Shown: positions 1-8,430 of the stretch, piece by piece | Numbering within the stretch: the first letter of the stretch is position 1 | Layout of the letters: every line of letters starts with the position of its first letter | Source: Lysobacterales bacterium | Lineage (GTDB): Bacteria; Pseudomonadota; Gammaproteobacteria; Xanthomonadales; SZUA-5 | Assembly (NCBI GenBank): GCA_022841325.1 | Contig: JALHRS010000046.1 | Location: 1 to 45,297, forward strand | DNA: 45,297 bases | Direction of reading: 5' to 3' | Position numbers and translations under genes: made by a program | The notes under the pieces: model-generated | The model's input: the letters and a program-made list of their open reading frames with translations, nothing else | What the model was told of the DNA's origin: nothing | The model's database searches: none

Positions 1-29
1 CCTCCGCGTGAACTCCTGCCGAAGATCAG

Positions 30-737
30 CTAAAGCCGCTCGTAGACCATGTCCCAGACGCCATGACCGAGCTTGCGGCCGCGGCGCTCGAAATGGGTTT
101 CGATGCGGCCTTCGGGCTTGGGCACGTAGCCGGCCTCGCCGCCGGTATTGCGGAACTGCGGATGCACGTCGAGCACTTCACGCATCCACAGCGCATAGGG
201 CTCCCAGTCGGTGGCCAGGTGGAAGCGGCCACCGGGCGCCAGGCGACTGGCCACCAGATCGCAGAAGGGCGTCTGCACGATGCGGCGCTTGTGATGGCGC
301 TTCTTGTGCCAGGGATCGGGGAAATACAGGCGCACTTCATCGAGGCTGCCGGGCGCTATGCCCTGGCGCAGCACCTCAACCGCATCGGCCGAAATCACGC
401 GGACATTGCCGAGATTCTCCGCCGCCAGCTGTCGCAGCAAACGCCCGACACCGGGCCGGTGTACCTCGATACCCAGATAATTGCGCCCGGGATCGGCAGC
501 CGCGGCCGCACCCAGGGCCTCGCCATTGCCGAATCCGATTTCCACCACCACCGGCTGTTCGGCGCTGAACCAGGTGGCCGGATGCGCCATCGGCCTCGGC
601 CAATCCAGGCCGAAGCGCGGCCAGTCCCGTTCCAGCGCCTCGCGCTGGGCCTCGGTGGTGCGACCCTGACGCAGCACGAAACTGCGGATTGCGCGATGCA
701 TAGCTTTCCCGTCCGTGGGCGTGCTCTCCTCGGTCAT
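30..737 (-). CDS. trmB: tRNA (guanine-N7-)-methyltransferase
   Basis: TrmB puts the N7-methyl group on G46 in the variable loop of tRNAs, using S-adenosylmethionine. The 235-residue protein has the SAM-binding motif [12 protein letters not shown] near residue 65 and the family signature [16 protein letters not shown] near residue 137, where the D-P-W segment forms part of the tRNA/SAM site. Length is normal for the family. The ATG at 737 overlaps the stop of upstream thiG by four bases, so the two genes are probably translationally coupled. thiG-trmB adjacency is common in gammaproteobacteria and probably not functional. Identification is secure; the start is supported by the overlap. Confidence 0.97.
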   Translation of the reverse strand: MTEESTPTDGKAMHRAIRSFVLRQGRTTEAQREALERDWPRFGLDWPRPMAHPATWFSAEQPVVVEIGFGNGEALGAAAAADPGRNYLGIEVHRPGVGRLLRQLAAENLGNVRVISADAVEVLRQGIAPGSLDEVRLYFPDPWHKKRHHKRRIVQTPFCDLVASRLAPGGRFHLATDWEPYALWMREVLDVHPQFRNTGGEAGYVPKPEGRIETHFERRGRKLGHGVWDMVYERL

Positions 738-1540
738 TCGATCAGCCCGGAGGTCGGAGAGGAGGCATTGGCGAAGCGCTTGCGCGGAATCCGGCCAGCC
801 AGAAAAGCCTCGCGACCAGCTTCGATGGCCTTGCGCATGGCCGAGGCCATCAGCACCGGATTCCGGGCCCCGGCAATCGCGGTATTCATCAGCACGCCAT
901 CGCAGCCCAGTTCCATCGCAACCGCGGCATCCGAGGCCGTGCCCACGCCGGCATCCACCAGGATCGGCACGGTCTTCTCCTCGACGATGGTGAGGATGTT
1001 GTACGGGTTGCGGATGCCCAGACCCGATCCGATCGGTGCCGCCAGCGGCATCACCGCCGCGCAGCCACGCTTGGCCAGCTCCCGCGCCACCACCGGATCG
1101 TCATTGGTGTAGACCATGACCTGGAAACCTTCGCGCACCAGGATGTCGGTGGCTTTCAGGGTCTCGACCACATCCGGGAACAGGGTCTTGATGTCGGCCA
1201 GCACCTCGAGCTTGACCAGCGGCGCACCGTCCAGCAGCTCACGCGCCAGTCGGCAGGTGCGCACCGCCTCTTCGGCGCTGAAGCAGCCGGCGGTGTTGGG
1301 CAGGATGGTGTAGCGATCCGGCGGCAGCACATCGAGCAGATTCGGCTGATGCTTGTCCTGTCCGATATTGGTGCGGCGGATCGCCACGGTCACGATCTCG
1401 GCGCCGGCGGCCTCGGTGGCCAGACGGGTTTCTTCCAGGTCCTTGAACTTGCCGGTACCGGTCAACAGTCGCGATCGGTACAGCTTGCCGGCGATCTCCA
1501 GCAGGTCATGGTCATTGCTATGGCTCACGATTTCGCCCAT
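734..1540 (-). CDS. thiG: Thiazole synthase ThiG
   Basis: ThiG condenses 1-deoxy-xylulose 5-phosphate, dehydroglycine and ThiS-thiocarboxylate sulfur into the thiazole phosphate moiety of thiamine, in the cytoplasm. The 268-residue TIM barrel shows the hallmark segments [42 protein letters not shown] (with a lysine of the type that binds the sugar phosphate) and the phosphate-binding [13 protein letters not shown], then [16 protein letters not shown]. It is complete. No strong Shine-Dalgarno precedes the ATG at 1540; the GTG five codons in is an alternative. The usual partner gene thiS is not directly upstream, where a 450-bp repeat-filled space is found instead. Confidence 0.97.
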   Translation of the reverse strand: MGEIVSHSNDHDLLEIAGKLYRSRLLTGTGKFKDLEETRLATEAAGAEIVTVAIRRTNIGQDKHQPNLLDVLPPDRYTILPNTAGCFSAEEAVRTCRLARELLDGAPLVKLEVLADIKTLFPDVVETLKATDILVREGFQVMVYTNDDPVVARELAKRGCAAVMPLAAPIGSGLGIRNPYNILTIVEEKTVPILVDAGVGTASDAAVAMELGCDGVLMNTAIAGARNPVLMASAMRKAIEAGREAFLAGRIPRKRFANASSPTSGLIE

Positions 1541-1593
1541 TGGTGACTAGAGGGGCGAGATTACGCGAGCGGCATCGCCGAGGCCACGGGCGT

Positions 1594-1649
1594 GGTCGGT
1601 TGTCGGTTGCCGGTTGTAGGTTGTCGGTTGTCGGTTGTCGGTTGTCGGT
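1594..1649 (+). repeat. Tandem heptamer array, unit GGTTGTC
   Basis: About eight imperfect copies of GGTTGTC lie upstream of thiG in the gene-free stretch 1541-1993. The same heptamer in opposite orientation (CCGACAA) appears at 41873-41902, so it is a family rather than a chance slip. One or two units carry single substitutions. No coding function is seen. Confidence 0.85.
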
Positions 1650-1690
1650 CTCGGGATTCTCGGATTGACACCTCGCGCTCGGTGCGTCTT

Positions 1691-1780
1691 TGCGAGGAAC
1701 GCAGTGACGAAGCAATCCAGCACCTTGCGAGTTCGCATCTGGATTGCTTGCCCCGGATCAAGTCCGGGGTCGCAATGACG
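1691..1780. repeat. REP-like element with nested hairpins
   Basis: An inverted repeat with arms AGCAATCCAG (1711-1720) and CTGGATTGCT (1739-1748), followed by a separate hairpin CCCCGGA-TCAAG-TCCGGGG (1751-1769) and flanked by TGCGAGG and CGCAATGACG. A cleaner copy is at 38962-39050 and a half copy ends at about 25600. It belongs to the dispersed 'CATTGCGAGG...GCAATGACG' type of palindromic repeat. Confidence 0.8.
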
Positions 1781-1792
1781 CTGGCTGTTGTG

Positions 1793-1855
1793 GGTCCAGA
1801 CTTGTCTGGACGCTCTTGGCGTCGTGTCGAAGAAGCGTCCAGACAAGTCTGGACC
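1793..1855. repeat. Inverted repeat with perfect 22-bp arms, each arm itself a palindrome
   Basis: Arms 1793-1814 and 1834-1855 are perfect reverse complements around a 19-bp spacer. Each arm contains GTCCAGAC-TT-GTCTGGAC, an 8-bp palindrome with a TT loop, so the element can fold either as one long cruciform or as two small hairpins. A second copy with a decayed right arm lies at 25388-25445. Confidence 0.85.
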
Positions 1856-1892
1856 TACACAATCAAGCGCGTCGCGGGATTGCGCGCTCTTC

Positions 1893-1925
1893 CCGTGCCC
1901 CGTGCCCCGTGCCCCGTCCTTTCCT
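1893..1925 (-). repeat. Tandem heptamer array, unit GGGGCAC (minus-strand sense)
   Basis: About three copies of CCCCGTG followed by a CCCCGTCCTTTCCTG tail. The same array-plus-tail arrangement occurs at 4415-4455 and 25616-25650, and long arrays in the other orientation at 4256-4293 and 25328-25360. Confidence 0.8.
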
Positions 1926-1993
1926 GCCCTACAAACGCAAACCGCCGGACGCTTGCGCGCCCGGCGGTCTGGATCACGGACAGCTCGAAGCAA

Positions 1994-4111
1994 TTACCAG
2001 ATGGCGATCCGCTTTTCGCCATCGCGCACCATCGGGTCACCCGACTTGCAACCGAAGGCTGCGGCAAAAGTCGGCAGATTGCTCGGGGTGCCGATGGCGC
2101 GGAAGCGCGCCGGGGCGTGCGAGTCGGTCACCAGACGTACCGCCAGTTCCTTGTCCGTGAATCCGCGGCGCCAGACGGTGGCCCAGTTCATGAAGAAGCG
2201 CTGGTCCTGGCTGAAGCCATCGTTCATCGGATCGACGAAATCCGCCCCCGAAGCCAGTTTCATGGCGTCATAGGCCACGGTGAGACCACCGAGATCCGCG
2301 ATGTTTTCGCCCAGGGTCAACGCTCCATTGACGTGCTTGCCATCCAGCGCCTCATAGCCGTTGAACTGCTCGACCAGCATTGCCGTCCGGGCCTTGAAGC
2401 CCTCGGCATCGCTGGGCTGCCACCAGTTGGCGAAGGTGCCGTTGGCGTCGAAGCGGCTGCCCTGATCGTCATAGCCGTGCAGCATTTCGTGACCGATCAC
2501 CGCACCGATGCCGCCGTAGTTGGTGGCCAGATCGGCGCTCGGGTCAAAGAAGGGCGGCTGCAGGATGGCGGCCGGGAACACGATCTCGTTGAGCAGCGGG
2601 TTGTAGTAGGCGTTGACCGTCTGCGGGGTCATGCCCCACTCGCTCTTGTCCTTGGGCTTGCCGATCTTGGCCACCTGATAGGCGTGGTTGAAGCGGGCCG
2701 CCGCCATGATGTTGGCAATGTAGCTGTCGCGGCTGGTGCTCAGGTCCGACCAGTCGCGCCACTTGTCCGGATAGCCGATCTTGGGATTGAAGCTGGCCCA
2801 TTTCTCCAGCGCCTTGGCGCGGGTTTCCGGGGTCATCCACTCCAGTTTCTCCAGACGCGCCTTCAGGGCGGTCGACAGATTGGCCACCAGCTTTTCCATC
2901 TGCGCCTTGGATTCGGGCGGGAAGGCGACTTCCACATAGATTTCGCCCAGCGCCTCGCCGACGGTGCCGTTGACCGTGTCGAGCACGCGCTTCCAGCGCG
3001 GCTTCTGCTCTTCCTGGCCGCGCAGGGTCTTGCCGTAGAAGGCAAAGTTCTGGTCGGCATAGGCCTTGCTGAGGAAGGGCGCGGCGCTGTCGATGACGTG
3101 GAAATGCAGGTAGGCCTGCCAGTCGGCGACGGGCGTCTGCTCCAGCATGCCGTTGAGCCTGGCGAAGAATTCCGGATTCGACATCGAGAACATGGCCGGC
3201 GCACTCATGCCATTGGCCTTGAAGAACTCGGCCCAGGGCAGCAGCGGGGTCTTGGCATCGGCATCCGCCACGCTCACCGGGTTGTAGTACTTGGAGACGT
3301 CACGCGACATCTCTTCGGTGGAGTACGACACTTCAGCCAGTTGGGTCTCGATGGCGATGATCGCCGCGGCCTGCGCCCTGGCGCCGGCTTCGTCGGCACC
3401 CGCCAGCTTCAGCATGGACTCGATATGGGCCACATAGGCCTCGCGCTCGGCCTTGTGCTCGTCGCCGGCGTAGTAGGTCTTGTCGGGCAGACCCAGACCA
3501 TCCTGAGTCACATAGGCGATGACCTGACTGGAATCCTGGAAATCGGATTCGCCGCCAAAGCCGAACAGCATGCCGCGGCCATCCGCATGGGCGTCACGCA
3601 CGAAAGCGGCCAGTTCCTGCGGCGTCGACAGCGCCGCGATCTGGTCCAGGATCGGCTGGATCGGCGTCAGGCCGGCCGCTTCCGCGGCGGCTTCATCCAT
3701 GCCGGTTGCCCAGAAGTCACCGATGACCTTTTCGACGCCGGCAACATCCTGCTTCACCGCCAGTTTCTCGACGATCTGCTTCTGCACGCCCAGCGAGCGC
3801 TCACCCAGCATCTCGAAGCTGCCCCAGGTGGTGCGGTCGGCCGGCACCGGGTTGGCCGCCAGCCACTTGCTGTTGACGTAGCCGTTGAGGTCGGTGCAGG
3901 CGGAGATGGTCGGATCCAGGTCACTGGCCTGGAAGACCGGCAGCGGCGGCAGGCTGGCGACGTCGATGCTGAGCTTCTCGGGTGCGGCAGGCGCGGCCGG
4001 AGCGGCTGGCGCAGCCGGAGCAGCAGTCTCGGGGGCTTCGCTGCCACAGGCAGCGAGCAACAGGGCGGCGGCCAGCGCCGCAGACAGCGGTTTGAGCACG
4101 GAACGGATCAC
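1994..4111 (-). CDS. M13 family zinc metallopeptidase, lipoprotein (PepO/neprilysin-like)
   Basis: A secreted oligopeptidase of the neprilysin (M13) family, predicted to be lipid-anchored in the envelope. The GTG start at 4111 is chosen because GAGGGAG lies just upstream; it gives 705 residues with a signal peptide ending in the lipobox LLLAACGSE. An Ala/Pro-rich linker follows, then the M13 N-terminal domain. The catalytic zinc site is HEMLH within GAVIGHEMLHGYDDQGS; the third ligand is in ENIADLGG; the substrate-binding NAYYNPLLNEIVFPA precedes it. The C-terminus ends in ..IAIW, close to the usual RxW ending. A paralogue with a non-lipoprotein signal lies at 39254-41305. Individual substrates cannot be predicted. 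Confidence 0.93.
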   Translation of the reverse strand: MIRSVLKPLSAALAAALLLAACGSEAPETAAPAAPAAPAAPAAPEKLSIDVASLPPLPVFQASDLDPTISACTDLNGYVNSKWLAANPVPADRTTWGSFEMLGERSLGVQKQIVEKLAVKQDVAGVEKVIGDFWATGMDEAAAEAAGLTPIQPILDQIAALSTPQELAAFVRDAHADGRGMLFGFGGESDFQDSSQVIAYVTQDGLGLPDKTYYAGDEHKAEREAYVAHIESMLKLAGADEAGARAQAAAIIAIETQLAEVSYSTEEMSRDVSKYYNPVSVADADAKTPLLPWAEFFKANGMSAPAMFSMSNPEFFARLNGMLEQTPVADWQAYLHFHVIDSAAPFLSKAYADQNFAFYGKTLRGQEEQKPRWKRVLDTVNGTVGEALGEIYVEVAFPPESKAQMEKLVANLSTALKARLEKLEWMTPETRAKALEKWASFNPKIGYPDKWRDWSDLSTSRDSYIANIMAAARFNHAYQVAKIGKPKDKSEWGMTPQTVNAYYNPLLNEIVFPAAILQPPFFDPSADLATNYGGIGAVIGHEMLHGYDDQGSRFDANGTFANWWQPSDAEGFKARTAMLVEQFNGYEALDGKHVNGALTLGENIADLGGLTVAYDAMKLASGADFVDPMNDGFSQDQRFFMNWATVWRRGFTDKELAVRLVTDSHAPARFRAIGTPSNLPTFAAAFGCKSGDPMVRDGEKRIAIW

Positions 4112-4217
4112 GGAATCTCCCTCATCGGATTGGCGGCAGGCGCAACAGGACAAAGGCCCCCGCGTGGGCCGCGGAATCTAGGCCATTTTCACGTTTTCGC
4201 CATGAGCCGGAGGTCAT

Positions 4218-4293
4218 GGGTGGCACGGGACCATGGGTGGCACGGGACAGCCACGCGGGGCACGGGGCACGGGGCACGGGGCACGGGGCACGG
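4218..4293 (+). repeat. GGGTGGCACGGGAC doublet and GGGGCAC heptamer array
   Basis: Two direct copies of a GGGTGGCACGGGAC-type unit (4215-4248) are followed by about five GGGGCAC heptamers (4256-4293). It lies between the divergence-free pair MATE and M13 genes (both minus strand), in a 290-bp gap with no other feature. Confidence 0.8.
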
Positions 4294-4404
4294 GGAAGCT
4301 GGTTTATCAACCAGCGTGGCTGCAGTGAACGTGCCGCGCCAAGCCTCTGGAATCGGAGGGTACTGGGTGTCCACCAAAGCTTGTGCAATACCCTGCAGCA
4401 GGGT

Positions 4405-5793
4405 CTAGACGGATCTTCCCCGTGCCCCGTGCCCCATTTCCCCTGCCCCGTCCCCGAGCCTGCGCAAACTCGTCAGCAGTCGCCAGTTCAGCAGGATTGC
4501 CGCCATGCTCAGGCCGGCGATGAAGCCGATCCACAGGCCCGGGCCGCCCCAGCCGACCTTGAAGCCCAGGGTCCAGGCCATCGGGAAACCCACGCCCCAG
4601 TAGGCGATGGCGGTGATGATCATCGGGAACTGGGTGTCCTTGAGCCCGCGCAGGGCGCCGGCGGCGACCACCTGGATGCCGTCGGAGAGCTGGAAGATCG
4701 CCGCCAGGAACATCAGCTGTACCGCCAGCGGCACCAGCGCTTCGGCACCCGGCGCATACAGCCGGGTGATCGGGGCCGCCAGCAGCAGCATGACGGCGGC
4801 AGACAGCAGCTGGGTGCCCAGCGCCAGCGTCAGGCCGGCAATGGCGGCGCGGCGGACGTCGCCCATCTGCTCGGCGCCGCGGGCATGTCCCACGCGCACG
4901 GTGACCGCCTGCGCCAACCCGAGCGGCAACATGAAGGCGACCGAGGCGACGTTGATGGCGATCTGGTGCGCCGCCGCCCAGTCGCCGCCGATACGCCCCA
5001 TCAGCAGCGCGACGACGATGAAAAGACCGCCCTCCATCTGCCAGGCGAAGGCCATCGGCATTCCCAGTGCCAGCAAGGCCCTGATCGGTTCGCGCCGGGG
5101 CCGATCGAGCTTGAGTATCGGGCCGAAGCGCAGAAACCAGGAGGCACGGCTCAGGTACCAGGCCAGGCCTATCGCCTCCAGCCACAGGGTGATGGCGGTG
5201 GCCAGGCCCAGACCGAAAGTGCCGAGCGCCGGAATCGGCCCGGCACCGAAGGCCAGCAGGACCGCCAGCGGCACCAGCACCACCAGGCCGGCCAGGGCTG
5301 CGACCATCCCCGGCTTGGTTCGTCCCAGGCCCTCGGCATAGCCGCGCAGCAGGTAGAAGGCCGCCAGCGCCGGCCCGCCGAAACCCACGCCACGCAGGAA
5401 GTCGGCAGCGTAGGGATACAGTTCGGGATCAACGCCGACGGCGCGCAGCGCGCTGCTGCCGTTGAAGCAGATCAGCATCACGATCAGTCCCATGGCCAAT
5501 GCCAGCCACCAGGCCTGACGCGCCTGGGCCGCAATCTCGTCGAATTTCCGTGCGCCAAATAGCTGGGCTACGATGGGCGTGATCGCCGCCAGAATGCCGA
5601 TGGTCAGCAACAGCGCCGCCGTGTACACGGCACCGCCCACGGCCACACCGCCCAGCGCGGCCGAGCTGATCCGGCCAGCGACGACGCTGTCGGCCACGGT
5701 CATGCTCATCGCCGAAACCTGGCCGACGATCAGGGGCGCGGCCAGTCGCAGGGTCTCCAGCAAATGTCTTCGGTAGGTGGCGGGCGTGTCCAA
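4405..5793 (-). CDS. MATE family efflux transporter (NorM-like)
   Basis: A multidrug and toxin extrusion antiporter of the inner membrane with twelve predicted helices in two MatE halves. The first half begins at LRLAAPLIVGQVSAMSMTVADSVVAGR; the second at LALGMPMAFAWQMEGGLFIV. The start is uncertain. The frame is open to 5919, but that would overlap the opposite-strand epimerase gene, so the TTG at 5793, some 14 codons before the first helix, is preferred (TTG at 5817 is an alternative); no good Shine-Dalgarno is visible for any of them. The last dozen codons (C-terminus GEMGHGARGRSV) lie inside a CCCCGTG repeat array, so the original end of the gene seems to have been replaced or extended by repeat DNA. 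Substrate unknown. Confidence 0.9.
   Translation of the reverse strand: MDTPATYRRHLLETLRLAAPLIVGQVSAMSMTVADSVVAGRISSAALGGVAVGGAVYTAALLLTIGILAAITPIVAQLFGARKFDEIAAQARQAWWLALAMGLIVMLICFNGSSALRAVGVDPELYPYAADFLRGVGFGGPALAAFYLLRGYAEGLGRTKPGMVAALAGLVVLVPLAVLLAFGAGPIPALGTFGLGLATAITLWLEAIGLAWYLSRASWFLRFGPILKLDRPRREPIRALLALGMPMAFAWQMEGGLFIVVALLMGRIGGDWAAAHQIAINVASVAFMLPLGLAQAVTVRVGHARGAEQMGDVRRAAIAGLTLALGTQLLSAAVMLLLAAPITRLYAPGAEALVPLAVQLMFLAAIFQLSDGIQVVAAGALRGLKDTQFPMIITAIAYWGVGFPMAWTLGFKVGWGGPGLWIGFIAGLSMAAILLNWRLLTSLRRLGDGAGEMGHGARGRSV
4415..4455 (-). repeat. CCCCGTG heptamer array inside the MATE 3' end
   Basis: CCCCGTGCCCCGTGCCCC followed by ATTTCCCCTGCCCCGTCCCCG. It encodes the C-terminal tail of the MATE protein on the minus strand and is nearly identical to the array immediately past the stop of the amidohydrolase gene at 25616-25650. 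Confidence 0.8.
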
Positions 5794-5869
5794 GCGATAC
5801 GCTGTCTTTGATTTCAAGGCCGCGTATCTTAGGGCTCTTGCGAGGACTTGCGGCTCCAGGGAGAACTTC

Positions 5870-6856
5870 ATGCCCACAGCACTGGTGACCGGCGCCACCG
5901 GATTTCTGGGGGGGCACATCGTCCGGCTGCTGCTGGAGAATGACTACACGGTGCGCGCCCTGTATCGCTCCGAGACCACCATCGCGGCGATCGCGGAGCT
6001 ACCGATCGAGTTCGTGCAGGGCGACGTCAGCGATCGGGCCTCGCTGGATCGGGCCATGCACGACGCCCCTGCCCTGGTGTTCCACGTAGCCGCCAGCACG
6101 GCCATGTGGAAACCACGCTCCGCCGAGCAGACCCTGGTCAATGTCGAGGGCACGCGCAATGTGGTCCAGGCGGCGCTGCGGGCCAAGGCCGGCCGGCTGG
6201 TCCACACCTCGAGCGTGGCGGTCTATGGCCTGACCGAGGAGGTCATCAGCGAGAGCTCGCCGCATCTGGGGCGCGATTCCTGGATCAACTATGCGCGCAG
6301 CAAGGCCCTGGGCGAGGACGCGGTTCAGGCCGGTATCCGTTCCGGACTGGATGCGGTGATCTGCAACCCTACCCACATCTTCGGACCCGGCGATACCCAG
6401 AACTGGGCGCGACTGATCATGCTGGTCGATCAGCAGAAGCTGCCCGGTGTGCCGCCGGGATCGGGATCCTTCATCGATGTGCGTGAGGCCGCGCAGGCCC
6501 ATCTGGTCGCCGCCGAGCGTGGCGCCAGGGGCGCGAGCTATCTGCTCGGCGGCGAGGAATGCAGTTTTCTCGATCTGGTCCAGCGCATCGGACGACTGCT
6601 GGGCAAACCGGCGCCGAGCAAGGCCGTCCCTGCCTTTGCGATGCGCGCGCTCGCCCAGATCCAGGATCGCTGGAGCCGCTTCAGTGGCAAGGAGCCGGAG
6701 CTGACCCCGGAATCGGTGGCCTTTGTCTGCCAGCGAATGCATTGCGACATCAGCAAGGCCAGGCGCGAGCTCGATCTCAAGGTCACGCCGCTGGACCATC
6801 TGCTGGCTGATACCATCGCCTGGCTGCGCCAGAACCGTTTGATCCAACGCCCATGA
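5870..6856 (+). CDS. NAD-dependent epimerase/dehydratase family protein (extended SDR)
   Basis: An extended short-chain dehydrogenase of 328 residues. The Rossmann nucleotide-binding motif GATGFLGG is at residues 8-15, and the catalytic pair is YARSK near residue 143, with an upstream active-site serine in HTSSVAVYG. It most resembles the dihydroflavonol-reductase/HpnA-like branch acting on NAD(P)-linked sugar or sterol-type substrates; the substrate cannot be told. The ATG at 5870 has CCAGGGAG upstream and begins exactly at the conserved MPTALVTGATG. Its stop overlaps the next gene by ATGA, indicating an operon with the DUF3667 gene. It is divergent from the MATE gene, so a shared promoter region lies at about 5794-5869. 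Confidence 0.9.
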   Translation: MPTALVTGATGFLGGHIVRLLLENDYTVRALYRSETTIAAIAELPIEFVQGDVSDRASLDRAMHDAPALVFHVAASTAMWKPRSAEQTLVNVEGTRNVVQAALRAKAGRLVHTSSVAVYGLTEEVISESSPHLGRDSWINYARSKALGEDAVQAGIRSGLDAVICNPTHIFGPGDTQNWARLIMLVDQQKLPGVPPGSGSFIDVREAAQAHLVAAERGARGASYLLGGEECSFLDLVQRIGRLLGKPAPSKAVPAFAMRALAQIQDRWSRFSGKEPELTPESVAFVCQRMHCDISKARRELDLKVTPLDHLLADTIAWLRQNRLIQRP

Positions 6857-8076
6857 GCCAAGCTCCGTCTGTAGCCGAAGTTCCGGTGGCCAGCGCCGGG
6901 GCCAATACACCAATGGCATCGCAGCCGCGGCTGACTCGTGCCCAACGCAAGGCCATCGCCTGGCAGGGCAAGTCCTGCGAGAACTGCGAAGTTCCTTTGC
7001 AGGGACCGTTCTGCCACCGTTGCGGGCAACCCGAACGCACGCCGATCCGCGATCTGCTGGCCTTGTCCAACGACGCCCTCGATTACCTCTTCGACGTCGA
7101 CTCGCGGGTCTGGCGCACGCTGCTCAGCCTGTTCTTTGCCCCCGGCCGGCTGACCGAGGCCTATCTGGCCGGCAAGCGCATGAGCTTCATCCGGCCGCTG
7201 CGCATCTACCTGGTCATGAGCGCGCTGCTGTTCGTCGTGGTCAACTGGACCAGCGACCTCAACATGCGGGTCACCGGGGACGGCGATGTGCCGATCGACG
7301 GCTCGGCGGAAGATGTGGTCCTGCCGCAGCTTCCGGCGCCTCCGAAGCCGCCGGATGCCGGCACCGGGGCGATGGATCCAGACGCTGCAAGACCGGCCGA
7401 GGACGTGGCGGCGGCACAAGCTGCAGCTGCCCAGGCACTGGCCCAGGCAGCCGAACAGACCAAGCCCAAAGCGGCGGCAGAGGAGAATTCGGGGGCGACG
7501 GTCAAGGAGAAAAAGCCGATCAACCTGACCTTCGCCGACGACCAACCCTGGCATCGCCAGGACAATCCGCTGCTGCTGGACTGGCTGCCGCCGGCGGCAA
7601 ACGAGTGGATGAACGATTACATCGCCGTGATCAAGGCCAATCTGGAACTGGTGCGGGACGATCCGCGCCGGCTGGGTCATTCCTTCCTGCAGGTACTGCC
7701 GCAGAGTCTGTTCGTACTGCTGCCGATCTTCGCGCTGCTGCTCAAGCTGGTGCTGGTCACCAAGCGCCGGCTGTACATGGAGCACCTGATGGTGGCGGTG
7801 CACAGCCACACCTTCATCTACATGGGAATACTGGTGGCCATCGGGCTGTCCAAACTGGCCGAATGGTGGCCCGCGGGCTGGTTCAATCCCTGGTGGTTCC
7901 TGATGGGCATTTCCATTGCCTGGATACCGCTCAATCTGTTCCTGACCCAGAAACGAGTGTATCGGCAGCGCTGGTGGGGGGCGCCCTTGGCTTTTTTTGT
8001 GGTCGGCACCCTGTATCTTATCCTGGTCTCATTCACGGTCGTCGCCGCCCTGGTGATGAGCCTCGTGAACCTATGA
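6853..8076 (+). CDS. DUF3667 domain-containing membrane protein
   Basis: A 407-residue inner-membrane protein of unknown function. The N-terminus holds a short zinc-ribbon-like CENC...CHRC cluster (residues about 40-58), followed by the DUF3667 signature RDLLALSNDALDYLFDVDSR and LFFAPGRLTEAYLAGKR, then a first helix. A roughly 70-residue Ala/Pro-rich, probably disordered segment follows (residues about 155-225). The C-terminal part carries four or more helices (SLFVLLPIFALLLKLVL onward). It starts on ATGA, overlapping the epimerase stop, so it is translationally coupled. Family assignment rests on the N-terminal pattern. Confidence 0.88.
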   Translation: MSQAPSVAEVPVASAGANTPMASQPRLTRAQRKAIAWQGKSCENCEVPLQGPFCHRCGQPERTPIRDLLALSNDALDYLFDVDSRVWRTLLSLFFAPGRLTEAYLAGKRMSFIRPLRIYLVMSALLFVVVNWTSDLNMRVTGDGDVPIDGSAEDVVLPQLPAPPKPPDAGTGAMDPDAARPAEDVAAAQAAAAQALAQAAEQTKPKAAAEENSGATVKEKKPINLTFADDQPWHRQDNPLLLDWLPPAANEWMNDYIAVIKANLELVRDDPRRLGHSFLQVLPQSLFVLLPIFALLLKLVLVTKRRLYMEHLMVAVHSHTFIYMGILVAIGLSKLAEWWPAGWFNPWWFLMGISIAWIPLNLFLTQKRVYRQRWWGAPLAFFVVGTLYLILVSFTVVAALVMSLVNL

Positions 8077-8098
8077 ATCCGGAGCTGGTGGAGCAGGC

Positions 8099-8422
8099 AT
8101 GATCGTCTATGAAGTCAATATCAAGGTCCGCGAAGCAGTCGCCGACGACTACCGCGCGTGGCTGGGCGATCATGTGCGTGAACTGCTGACCCTGCCGGGG
8201 TTCCTCAGTGCCGAAGTCATGGTGCTGGAGCCCGAACAGCCGACGCCGGAGCAGCAGGAACTGGTGGTGGCCTACCGGCTGGAAAGCCACCACTCGCTGG
8301 CCTGCTATCTGGCCGAGCATGCGCCGCGCATGCGCGCCAAAGCCGCTGAACGCTTCGAGGGCCAGTTCGAAATCTCGCGCCGGGTGCTGGCGCCGCTGGT
8401 CGAGATGCTGCGCGTCGACTAG
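8099..8422 (+). CDS. DUF4286 family protein
   Basis: A 107-residue cytoplasmic protein with the dimeric alpha/beta-barrel-like pattern of DUF4286: a first strand MIVYEVNIKV, a helix DDYRAWLGDHVRELLTLPGF, then a strand with AEVMVLEP. Homologues often sit beside core replication or metabolism genes, but no biochemical function is established. A TGGAG sequence lies a few bases before the ATG. The gene ends eight bases before priA and is probably co-transcribed with it. Confidence 0.85.
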   Translation: MIVYEVNIKVREAVADDYRAWLGDHVRELLTLPGFLSAEVMVLEPEQPTPEQQELVVAYRLESHHSLACYLAEHAPRMRAKAAERFEGQFEISRRVLAPLVEMLRVD

Positions 8423-8430
8423 CCGGCGAC

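Noticed and set aside
1592..4408. Long plus-strand open frame opposite the M13 peptidase gene
   Set aside because: The minus-strand frame has a clear signal peptide, zinc site and family ending. The opposite frame is open only because high-GC codons rarely give stops on the antisense strand; it has no recognisable domain.
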